Of a DNA stretch of 64,000 nucleotides, positions 48,515 to 58,811 are shown piece after piece. The notes below the pieces were generated by a model. The model did not search any database and was not told the origin of the DNA. It was given only the letters and a program-made list of their open reading frames with translations. The first letter of the stretch is position 1, and every line of letters begins with the position of its first letter. The DNA is taken from the NCBI GenBank assembly GCA_963565915.1, contig OY751488.1:2232001-2296000 (forward strand), written 5' to 3'. The translations under genes and the position numbers were made by a program. Origin of the DNA: Entoloma clypeatum. Taxonomy: Eukaryota; Basidiomycota; Agaricomycetes; Agaricales; Entolomataceae.

Positions 48515-48659
48515 ATCATTGTCATTTTTTCTCGTCGAGAGGCAGAACACTGGCATCTACGGTCTTTCAACTTGCTGTCATCTTACAGTGATGTAATAGT
48601 AGTATACATTGGGTCCTCGATATACAGAGCAGAACTTATGGTACAGTTGCAATGAGTAC

Positions 48660-50076
48660 CTAGTAATCATCAGGACGGCAGGTTATTGCAAAAGTTGTGA
48701 TGGCACATACGGCTGAAGGTGTAAGTCCGAGATCTCTCAAGGTCTTGGGGAAATCTGCTTGTGAAAAGACTTTCCTGGATAAGAAAGACATGTTAGATTA
48801 CTTCGACAACGACAACATTTTTCTTGCCTCGGAAAATTCTGAGCAAACGAAACGGTCTCGACATCTACGCTCAGAGTTTGCGCAGCTAAAAATTCCGCAA
48901 CTTCGCGAAGCACTGTGACGTTGGGAGACCAGTAAGTGGAATATCCAGAAAAAAAATGACTTACCCGCGTCACTTGGTAGGGTTGTGGTGTAAGGCTGCC
49001 CTCCGTTTGACATGCGTATTTGCAATCGGGTCTCCTTAAAATCTTTACCAGCGACACCAGAAGGTGCCACTGCTTTGGGAGCAGCAGGAGGAGCGGAAGG
49101 TTCGCCAGGAACCGGTTGTCCATCACGGATTGCCTTCTCTCTGGCGAATTTTTCTGCTCTCGCCTTCTTGTCGGCTTCAATCTGAGCTTTGACTGCTGCC
49201 TTGGCACGAGCATCCTCAATTTTCTCTGTGATCTCGTCAGGAGTCAGGTAATGTCCAGGCGATTCGGCATACCGCGTTTCTTGTCTTCGGCCTCTTTGAG
49301 CGCTTGTTTGACCTTGATGTCTTCCTTAAGCTGGTTCAAATCCTGTTATGATTGTCGCGTAAGATTCAGGCGTGAGCATAGGGAGACGGGGATGTGACCC
49401 GCCTTTCCAGCCTTTCGTCGGAGGTTCTCGTTGACTTTATGTTCTTTCAATTCCTCCTCGGTTTTCTTGGCTCGCTTCTCAGCCAATTTCTCGCGTAGTT
49501 CAGCCAATTTCTCTTTCTTCTCCTCTTCGGTGAGAGGCTTGATCTATGGATTGCGATGAGATGTCGCAGATGCATAAACCATGAGGTTTAGGTAACCTCT
49601 TCAGTAGACTCTTCGAACTGATCGTGTCCACTCTTTTCTGCGTGGAAGTTTGCTAACGCGGTGTTTCGAAACACCTTGCTACACTCGGAACATTTGATAC
49701 TCTTCGACCAACCTAGTTTTTTAGACCGTATCCTGCCTACTGGTGCATAAACGTACCTTGGCCTCAACTGCATTGTTGGCAACGGCGCCGAGGCTTCTCA
49801 GAGCCTCGGAATCTTCGTCATCGACATCCATCGTGTCCGGGGCATTCGTGCTCCCAGAGGATGAGGTCACATCTCCTGGATCGGGTATAGGCTGTCCATC
49901 ATGTTCAAGTATGTGGTCCATGGCTGGTTGGAGGCCACGATTTCCAGTGGCTTTCAAGGCCCCTAGGGTACAATGAGGCAATCTGCCACTGACATGGCTC
50001 GAATAGAAAGAAACAGACATTCGACGCGTTCTGGAGCGAATCCCATGCCTATCAGAGTTTCCTTGTCGCCTGCCAT
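48660..50076 (-). CDS. UBXN1: UBA-UBX domain protein (UBXN1/SAKS1-like Cdc48 cofactor)
   Basis: Adaptor that links ubiquitylated proteins to Cdc48/p97. From ATG 50076 (MAGDKETLIGMGFAPERVEW) the first two exons form a UBA domain that continues ALKATGNRGLQPAMDHILEH. After an acidic linker a C2H2-like segment reads CSECSKVFRNTALANFHAEK, as in SAKS1-type proteins. A highly charged coiled coil follows (EEEKKEKLAELREKLAEKRA and onward). The UBX domain ends the protein: KETRLQIRMSNGGQPYTTTL, TLREVAEFLAAQTL, then VFSQADFPKTLRDLGLTPSA, with a tail FAITCRPDDY and TAG 48660-48662. About seven exons. An FPR motif just before VFSQ (YAQNFPR-like) occupies the Cdc48-binding loop position. The gene is divergent from the RhoGEF gene. 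Confidence 0.88.
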
Positions 50077-50402
50077 GGAAGTTGTAGATTGATTCAGCTC
50101 TAATCTCCATTATGTAATACTGTATGTACCGAGTGCTCAATGGACCTTGTCAGAGCGTTAAACGTCAGTTATTAGGGAGGCCATCGTATGTACGAGTCTC
50201 AAAAAGACCGAAAAGTTTCCATGTGTAATAGTGATCTCGTTGGCAAGTGAATCTCAGGTTCGGTTGGTGGAGAACACGGCGCCCGATCTGGCTTGATGTC
50301 CACGATCTTCTTCACAGCGACCACGACGAGGGTTGTATACCAGCACTTCTCCACCACACAAGTCAAAGTCAACGAGCATAGCTTCAACCCAAATACCTGA
50401 CA
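50077..50402. promoter_or_regulatory. Divergent region UBXN1-RhoGEF
   Basis: 326 bases between two divergent start codons. No TATA box or other named motif was identified. Minus-strand frames that cross it belong to noncoding shadows of the RhoGEF first exons. Confidence 0.35.
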
Positions 50403-53400
50403 ATGGCACGGCCCCATTCCCCCGTGGACGACGAGCTCCAAAACCTTTATAACGAAGTTTGGGCCAGCTTTGCAGAGGAAACACCGGCAGTACATCAACA
50501 TGGACCTTATGGCGGGGATAACGATCATCAAAGCCCTTTAAGCCGTGTACAATCTGCGACGGCAAATGGCCCTCACAGTCGTAGGCGACGGAACCACAAT
50601 CTTTCTCCGCCGCTCTAATCTCGTTGATTTGTAGACACATATTCATCGAACTCCCGAAGTACCCCCAAACATCCACAGGAAACACCGTCAGCATCCCCAG
50701 GTCGCGCAGGTGCCGTACGGCCCTTGCCGCCTACCCCCGTAAGCCCATCGGCTACCTCTCCAACAACCATTTCTGCGTTACCAGAGCCAGAACCGTATTA
50801 TGAGCCAAGCGTGCGACCCAACCACCACAACGGAGACTCTTATGGTTCTATCCCGAATGATTTACTCCGCAAAGCGACTACCGGTAGTGCCAGTAGCCGA
50901 CGATTGACGCCTGGAGCGTCCACCCACACGATGTCAACCCGCCCCCCGCTGGATAATGGCGCCCCCTCTATACCCACCGCACCTGCGCAATCCCAACTTC
51001 CTCGCGGCGTGAGCCATTCTTCATATAGCTCCTCCAATTCTATTTCCTCCAGTGGGGGGAACTACTCGAATCCGGTATCTCGCGAGTCATCCTACCGACC
51101 TTCTGGTACCCTGTCTTCTTCCATTTCAGGCGGTCATGATGTCCAAGGGAACCTCTCCCCTAGTGTGGACGGTCGGAACATCAATTCAGGGGACTGGTCT
51201 TATCACAACCATGTAAATGCGTTCGAGAGCGGTCCTTCAATGTCTCGACATTCTGGCGAACCTGACATATCTGGTATATTACCAAATGAACCAAATCGGG
51301 AATTTGGCGGTGAACTCCGTCCCTCGTCGTCATTCACAGCTTCATCCGGTAAGAACTCACAGAATGTCGTTATGAATGGCTAGTTCCAATGTTTCAGGAC
51401 AGATACCAAACATGCGACCCCCCATCTGCTCCGGAATGGATCAGTATCATCAGGTGTTGGATATGGTCATCCGGACGAACGCCCTTCTTCCAACGCGTAT
51501 TCTGTTAACGGCGAATATACTGATTGGACCCCACAATCATCCACGGCGCGTGAATCCTACCCTAAACCCCATACTCCCGAAGATCAGGACCTTTATGCGA
51601 CTGCGGGACCAACCCATCTCATGCGAAACCCAAGCGATATGTTGCATGCCTTGACGAATTATAATCCAAGAGACCCAGGAGAGATCAATGATACAGAAGT
51701 CCAGGATGAATATTGGGAGGATGAAGACGACGAGGATGAAAGTCGTTTCATCAACTTCTCTCTATTGTCCCACATGGCTGTCCAGCTGCGAGACAAAGTA
51801 CCCCGAGGTACACATGTCAAAGGAAGCATACCATATCAACGAGCATTTACTGGAAAGGATATTGTGGTAAGTTCAATAACATAACTCCCTCTCCTTGCTT
51901 TATGGTCTGCTGCCGTATAGTCAACAATCCAGTCACAAATTCAACGGGAACTTGCGATTAATCATGGTATATCCACCAGCGATCGGCGTGCGGCTTTGCA
52001 GATCGCAAGGAGTCTGCAGAGTCAGCTCTTCTTCTACGAGGTCGAATGGGGTAGCAAACTGCTTCAAGATGGCGTTGAAGACGTGTATATGTTCCTAGAC
52101 GATCAGGAAGGGGGATCATCCGGCATGATGGAACCTGAAGAACTGCCCACTGGTGTGGTGACCATGATGACGCGGTGTTACTCGCCCAGTTGCGGTGAGG
52201 GTGGCCCATGTTATGCATATGTCTGTCCTCGAAAGGTATGTCGTCGCTCTTTTTTTTCCCTCCTTGCATCACTCATGTCCCATCTTCCATAGGGTAATTC
52301 AATGATTGGGCTGGTTACATTCCCTGTGGAAGTCCCGAATGAGACCAAAGCATGGACGGCAACGGTGGATACGGAAGTCCTCAGGAACCTACCGGAGAGC
52401 GAGATCAATCGGCAAAGGTAGATGCAATGGAGTTTTCTGACGCATCCAATTGGCTGACTTGGCTTCCAGCATCATCCACAAAGTCATAATCAAAGAGGAA
52501 CAGTATGTCCAAGATTTGGACATCATAGAATCCGACTTCATCAGGCCCTTGAGGCGAGCAAACCCTCCAGTTATCCAGTCGAATGTGGATGATTTTATTG
52601 AGGAAGTGTTCGGTAATATTCTGGATCTTCGGGAGTGCAATCGCCGATTGCTTGAGGTCATGTACGTTCGGCAACGCGAACAGGGCCCTATCATACAGAG
52701 GATTGGCGATATTTTCCTCGAGGCAGCAACAGAATTTCGGCTAGCTTACCCCATCTACATCGGCCATCATCCCATCGCGGAGAAACGAATGAAGGATGAG
52801 ATGGAGAGCAATCCAGAGTTTAGACTTTTCCTAGAGGTGACGTTAAACAAGGATTCCTCCCCTTTTTGCAATCTCAACATATCCTCTCCGAACAGCAATG
52901 CTCTCGAGAGTCCTCTCGGCAAGGGGAGTCGATGCGCCCAGACTTAAAACACTATCTAGGCCGACCTGCCAAGCACTTACAAAAATATCCAGTCCTGCTC
53001 GAGGCCATTCACCGTGAAACAGCGGATGGCAATCCGGACGGTGATTTCTTAATGGAAGCAATCGATGCAATCAAAAATCTCCAGTCTGTGGCCCAATTGC
53101 GTACTTTTCAGTCAGCGATGGGTAAGGGAACCCCCGGAAAGTGGGATTGGCACGATCTGGTGTCACCTGAGGTCAGGCAGAGCCTTCCGAAGGAGGAAGC
53201 CAAACGCCAATCGTGAGAAGTCGTTCTCATTCCAAATCACAATTGACACCAAATATTGATGAATGTAGAATCATCTTCGAACTGATCAAGGGCGAAATGG
53301 CTTATGTCAAGGATTTGGAGAACATCAACCACGTTAGTCTGCCCTTCACCACATACATGTTGGGGGCCACTGACGACCTCGTTTTTCTTAAGATGTACAT

Positions 53401-56294
53401 CATCCCTCTCCGCAATGCCGAGCTACCGATTATCCCACCCGATAGGCTGGATCAATTCATCCAAGATGTATTCCACAACTATGATGAGTTGTATGAACAT
53501 CACCAAAGATTGGTCGAGAAATTCCAGGAGATTCAACGCGAGCAGCATCCGACGATTCGGACGGTTACTGCCCCGCTTTTCGACGGTGCTTTGAACTTTA
53601 GGGATGCATATATGGAATACATCCCCAACTATCCTATCGCTGCTTATCGCATAGATGATGAAATGACCAACAATCCTGCATTCAAATCTTTTGTTGAAGT
53701 ATGCCTCTTTTTCTCTGCATCCATGTTCTTCTGTTCATCGTGTACAGGCCGCTGTCCGGCATCCTGATGCCCATCGTTTGGACATGAAGAATTTCATCAA
53801 CCGCCCCATTCCCCGTTTGCTTCGTTACGAGCTTCTGTTGAAAGGAATCTTGGAAGAAACACCTACAGACCACGAGGATACTTTCGCAATTCCCGAAGTC
53901 ATTGAGACCATAAAATCTCTTGGTAAGGAAACCGAACCAGGTGTAGCCTCTGCGAAGCAAAAAGTCGAGCTATGGCGCTATAATTCAGACCTCGTATTCA
54001 AGCCAGGCGAGACAATCGTGCGTCGAAAGACTTGACTCGCCGCTTGTTGGTAACACTGTCACAGGATATGGACCTTCTCGATCAGAACCGATTCATGATT
54101 CATTCGGGCAAACTTCTCCGACAACCTGAGAGCGGCCTCGAGTGGAATGGATGGAGTGAACTTTTCGTTCTACTTTTCGATAACTACCGTACGCCGAGGC
54201 CGTTATTCGGCAGCGCTTTCCTAACAACTCTTGGTAGTGGTCATGACGAAGCCAAGAAGCAACAAAGACGGGGCCACTCGATATCATGTTAACCGAAGAG
54301 TATGTAAAACATCATTCACGAGGGGTGATGATTACTTAGTCCCAAATAGCCTATCCCGCTCGATCTTCTCACCCCAGTCAACTTTACGGACCCACCAACA
54401 CAAAGGAGTGCTGGTTTACTTCGGAATCTTCGCGGCGAGCGGCATGCTGAGGGCGGGACTCCCATCGGACCTGGGATATCTCCTGAAGCCCCGACTGATT
54501 CACGCTCAGTATACCCTTTGACGTTGCATCATAACGGGAGAGCGGGAGGTCCCATTATACTCTATGCAGAGTCCGCTCAAGCTCGCAACGAGTGGAAACT
54601 GAAGTTGGAGGAGGCCCTCGGTTTGAGGAAGGTCGTTCAGGAGTCTAACAAGATCTTTGAAGTGGAAAGTCTCAGTGCAGATACGTTCTTGGTACCTTCG
54701 CCAACGGCTGGTGCTCCTTCGCCCGCGTGGAATCAAGACAATGCATATACTGGCAGGGTTACTTGCTCTGTGCCTTTCAGTAAGCTCTTGTGTGATCCGA
54801 TGCACACATTAAACTCAATCATGGATCCTGCAGCAACATCCAACGGTCGCCCACTGGTGGCTATTGGTTGTGCGGAAGGCGTATGGATTGGGTACCGACA
54901 TGATCCCAAATGTGGGCCTTATGCACTGCTGGTCATGACTTCGATGCTGACTTTCGTCGAAACAGCCATGCGCCGAGTTCTTCACCTCAAAATGGTGACA
55001 CAGTGCGCAATGCTAGAAGAATTCGGCATTTTCCTTGTGCTGGCAGACAAAGTGCGTCATCGTTGCATGTGATACGTCGTAACTTATCTCAATCTATTTT
55101 CAAATAGTCACTCTTTGCATATCACATTGAAGCCCTTGTACCATCATCACCTCAAGCAATTCACAACGGATCGGTCCAGGTGCCACAGAAGCTGAATGGG
55201 GCAAGGGACGTCCAATTCTTCCGTGTTGGCAGTCTTCACGGTCGTACATTAATTATTTACATGAAGAGGAAAGGAGTGCGTTGCCGTTTCCAACGATCAT
55301 CGACTATTGACTCATTCATGATTCACTCAAGATGGACAGCGTCTTCAGGGTACTAGAGCCTGTTGATGATAAGATCAATGAGAAGGTCAAAGCCCCCGTG
55401 GGCTTTGGTTCTCGCCTTGGATTCCGTTCGGCGAAATCAGAATGGTTCCGTGCCTATCGGGACTTCTTCCTGCCGAGTGAGGCTTTCGACGTCATATTCT
55501 TGAAAGCACGGATAGTAGTCCTTTGTGCCAAGGGCTTTGAGCTCATGGATTTACACGAGTAAGTTTCTGCATATATAGTGTTTAACTGCCTTGTCCCAAC
55601 CTATGCAACTTTCCAGCTTTGGCAGTAACACAATTCCTGCGATAGAAGATCCTCGCCTGCCGCTCAACAAACGCATTGAATCTTGTCGACCGATGGGGAT
55701 GTTCCGGTCGAAGGAGGATGAATTCCTTCTGTGCTACGATGGTGGGTTTCTTGAAAGCAAAATGTTTGTTCATTAAATGACTGCCTTTCAGAATTTGGTC
55801 TCTACGTCGACAAGCACGGGAATCCCAGTAGATCGGCTAACACAACAGAGTGGGAGGGCACTGCCGAGAGAGTGGCATATCATCCACCTTATATTCTAAT
55901 CTTTGACTCTCGTTTCATCGAGATCCGTCACATCGAGACCGGGCGCTTGGCACAGATTATCCCTGGGAACGATATTCGCTGCATCTGGGATGGACGTGGA
56001 GTAGGCACCAACCTGTCAACTGCGAAAGGCCAAGACCAGAATACCGTACAGGAAGCGCAGGTACATGCTGTCATGAACGTTGTCGACACCCCAGGCAGCG
56101 GGGTAACGGCAGGACACCGACCACCGAAGGTGATCGCTCAAAATGTGATTGAACTGATTCCTACGCTTCCGTTGTATCTCCCGGAGTCCGTGAATATGCC
56201 AGTACCAGACAGGGAGGTATATGTTCCTCCGAGGTCCTACTTTTCGCCAACCTCTCCAGATACACCACAGCAGACATCTTACTCATGGCGTTGA
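50403..56294 (+). CDS. Rho1 GEF of the Rom2 type: DEP, two DH domains, PH, CNH
   Basis: Activates Rho-type GTPases in cell-wall integrity and polarity signalling. ATG 50403 begins a long Ser/Pro-rich region. A DEP domain follows (HMAVQLRDKVPRGTHVKGSI, ARSLQSQLFFYEVEW). DH-1: IIHKVIIKEEQYVQDLDIIE, NILDLRECNRRLLEVMYVRQ, GRPAKHLQKYPVLLEAIHRE. A linker (GKWDWHDLVSPEVRQSLPKE) leads straight into DH-2: IIFELIKGEMAYVKDLENIN, HHQRLVEKFQEIQREQHPTI, DMKNFINRPIPRLLRYELLL. A PH domain (IHSGKLLRQPESGLEWNGWS, ILYAESAQARNEWKLKLEEA) and a CNH domain (RPLVAIGCAEGVWIGYRHDP, FGIFLVLADKSLFAYHIEAL, RSKEDEFLLCYDEFGLYVDK) complete it. Stop at 56294. About twenty exons. Yeast Rom2 and Tus1 have one DH; both copies here retain the CR1 Glu and CR3 helix. 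Confidence 0.85.
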
Positions 56295-56460
56295 TGGAAT
56301 TGGGATCGAGTCATTTCGTCGTCTTGTATACCCTTCTCACCATGCCTTGACGTACAATGCTTTGCAACATAATATAATACCTGTCTTCTATAAGTACTTC
56401 ACGTTACATAAACTTTAGGGAATCGATTGATCGATCTGCTCAGTACTGCATCTGTCAAGC

Positions 56461-57380
56461 ATGTCCACCAATCTCAAACGACATCGAACACCTTCTCAAA
56501 CATCCTCATCCTCATCCTCGTCGTCGTCGACGACAGGCGCAAAGAATCCATCCAAAACCTCTCGCCTTCTTCCTGCTCATTCTGAATCGGGCTCAGGTAA
56601 TCATCCGATCCTGTGTACCCTCCCTCCAACCTGCAAACAACGGCCAACCCCTCTGGCAAATACACGAGATCTCGAGCTTCATTATGCAACATATCACGCA
56701 CATGTATGTGAGCAAGGCGGATGTGGTACCGTGTTTCCCGATGCACGATTATTAGAGCTAGTGAGTCTCGTGTCAAATAATGATCTCCACGATCTTATCG
56801 ATTATTGTCACTAGCATCAAACGGAATGTCACGATCCACTAGCATCGGTGAAGAAAGAGAGAGGAGAAAAGATTGTTCGTGCTTTTACTTCGTGTTAGTC
56901 GCGTCTCAAATTGAATCCATGAGTCCACCCTAGTTTGCTTGTTATCTATCTACTTGCACACGTCTGTTCTCTACACCAAAGGGCCGAAGGCTCCATTTGA
57001 TCCAGGCGCACGGATACCCGAAGGAGTATTTCTTCGCCGTCACCAACAAAGGGGTCGGAGGCTTGTTGAAAAAATGGGGCGAAGGCGCAAGTCTCATTCG
57101 AGGACAGTGGAAGCCTCGCAAAGAGAAAGAGGACGGGAAAGATGAGAGTGAAAGTGATGACGAGGCCATTGACGTAGATCGTCTGGACCACAACGTCGAG
57201 CCTCAGTCAGGAATGGCCGCCGATAAACTTGGAGGGGGCGTTTTCCGTGGAGGTGCTAATGCGGATGACGCTTTCGACAGCCTTGTGGATAAGATGGGCT
57301 CTTTGGGCCTTGTGCCATCATCAATCAGGTTCGGACGGGGAGGAAAGCAAAAAGGGTTTTCGACTGGGGTGCGGCGATGA
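56461..57380 (+). CDS. ZNF511: C2H2 zinc-finger protein, ZNF511-like
   Basis: Small nuclear zinc-finger protein of unknown role; homologues of vertebrate ZNF511. ATG 56461 begins a Ser-rich N terminus (TPSQTSSSSSSSSSTTGAKN). The fingers lie across three exons: CTLPPTCKQRPTPLANTRDL and ELHYATYHAHV; CEQGGCGTVFPDARLLEL with HQTECHDPLASVKKE; and a third, FACYLSTCTRLFSTPKGRRL, followed by HLIQAHGYPKEYFFAVTNKG. HQTECHD and HGYPKEYFF are typical of this family. The C-terminal part is charged and ends GRGGKQKGFSTGVRR, stop at 57380. A Gly-rich segment precedes it. Three or four exons. No partner can be predicted from the context. Confidence 0.8.
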
Positions 57381-57596
57381 GGTGGCCTGGTTGAAGATAT
57401 TTGAGCACAGTGGCGGGATGGGTGATGTACAAATATAAGTAGTTGGGGGAACGTGCTCTGTTTCATGCTCAGCAAAGCTCGACACTGTCATCGTCAAAGT
57501 CACCTCAAGCCCTACTAAATGTGCCACAAAAAACCTACAAGTACGACACCTCACAGACTGCATTCCAAAACAAACCCCTTTACCATACCCCTCTCA
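57381..57596. other. Intergenic, ZNF511-like to crinkler-type gene
   Basis: 216 bases with the 3' UTR of the zinc-finger gene and the upstream region of the NTPase gene. Nothing else is seen. Confidence 0.4.
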
Positions 57597-58455
57597 ATGG
57601 CCAAAACTACCTCTTACGTACTTTGGTGCTGGCTCGAGGATCACAGTGATCAACAAGGTTCTACTGGAGATCACGACCTACGCTTCCGGATCGAGCTCCC
57701 ACCGTCTGCGACTGTCCTCGACCTCGCAATAACCCTTGAAGAGAAGATACACGCCAGGTTTCCTGATATCCTCCTACCTGAGAAAGAGACATCATTGTTA
57801 CTCAGGAAGGTACTGTAGTATCAGACTCGGATATGTGCTGCTTGTGGCCCACCTGGTTCGAGTGACTAACTTCATTGTCCACAGGTGGTAATTCCTCTCA
57901 ATATAGAACCCAATGACGATTTGGCAAAACGCCTGGAAGACGCATCTCGCAACCCTGCACATGTGGTTCACCTCTTCTTCGAAGCATCCCTGAACTATTA
58001 TTGGATGGTACCCCCCGCGAAAGGTGTCATGCACGTTGTTGCAATCATAAAACAACGTAGGCATATTAGGACCTTGACTGTACTTTCTGTACCAATCTCT
58101 TTGATTCCTTACTGGGAAACATGAAGTTTCAAAGCTACCTGTCCCAATTTATCGTAAGTATATTCAGTTTATATTGGCTGCATCTTTTCTCATACAACTC
58201 CATACTTATAGCCGACTTTTTCATCTGGCAAAGAACAGTTTCATCGTTGTATCAATTATTACAACAGGAGGTATTTCTATTGGTACCGCTACGAAACTTT
58301 TTTTCGGGACTTATTCATCATTCATATCTAGGTCAGGGGCACCCCTGGGAGTGGCAAAAGCACGCTCGCATCCCTCCTCTTTTCACACATTCAAGATCTA
58401 GAGCCCGACACACAAATTGTATACCTACCTGCATGGCCTGAAAAAAATGCCATTG
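57597..58455 (+). pseudogene. Crinkler-type P-loop NTPase gene, 5' part up to the retrotransposon insertion
   Basis: ATG 57597 begins a ubiquitin-like crinkler (CRN) header: MAKTTSYVLWCWLEDHSD, IELPPSATVLDLAITLEEKI, KVVIPLNIEPNDDLAKRLED and the terminal KGVMHVVAIIK, which corresponds to the LHIVV motif of CRN headers. After an intron, ADFFIWQRTVSSLYQLLQQE leads over a 61-base intron (58271-58331) to VRGTPGSGKSTLASLL, a complete Walker A motif. The frame runs to PEKNAI and is cut by the copia insertion. The remainder lies at 63524-63781. Such header-plus-NTPase proteins are common, expanded families in Agaricomycetes. CRN proteins are known as secreted effectors in oomycetes; their role in saprotrophic fungi is open. 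No signal peptide is visible. Confidence 0.75.
58451..58455. repeat. Target-site duplication, left copy (CATTG)
   Basis: CATTG directly precedes the LTR and is repeated at 63524-63528. Removing the element and one copy leaves the host frame continuous. Confidence 0.85.
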
Positions 58456-58796
58456 TAATGATGTAACCGATGTAGGCTGCCCAAAGGGCGCTCAAGACAT
58501 AACGGTACGAAGGCATATGGAAGCTAGACTAACCTGGTTAAGAGACGTTAGTGGAATCAAGAGGCTGACTAGCTACAACGTCTCAGAGAACTGGGTGTTC
58601 AAGAGTTAGGATTCATCGTACTAAATACATGAGTATTTATACTAATCCAATATGCGCACGGACCATTGTACAAACAATACATAAACAAGTCATGCGTCCG
58701 TGGTTGTACCATAAACTCACATATATGGTAATAGTGATTTATAGTCACTTCCTGTGACAAGCACATGGTGCGACATATCTGGCGATATGTTCAACA
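58456..58796 (-). repeat. 3' LTR of the copia element (341 bp)
   Basis: Matches 63183-63523 over its full length; the only difference noticed is T at the position of C in GTGAYTTATAG (58737 against 63464). Read in element orientation it starts TGTTGAACAT and ends ACATCATTA. The TAA at its plus-strand start is shared by both copies, which sets the LTR border before TGATG. Confidence 0.92.
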
Positions 58797-58811
58797 CTCC
58801 CCCTCACTTAG
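58797..58811 (-). other. Polypurine tract next to the 3' LTR
   Basis: Minus strand reads AAGTGAGGGGGAG directly before the 3' LTR; it overlaps the TGA stop of the polyprotein (58804-58806). It should prime plus-strand DNA synthesis. Confidence 0.8.

Noticed and set aside
48215..48570. Minus-strand frames over the 3' end of the F-box gene
   Set aside because: The plus strand has the coherent, stop-terminated exon ending KILEYA; the opposite frames have no conserved motif.
58459..58796. LTR border at TGATG, giving 338 bp and canonical TG...CA ends
   Set aside because: With that border no 5-bp target duplication exists and the primer site is three bases away. Including the shared TAA gives both a perfect CATTG duplication and a primer site at zero spacing.
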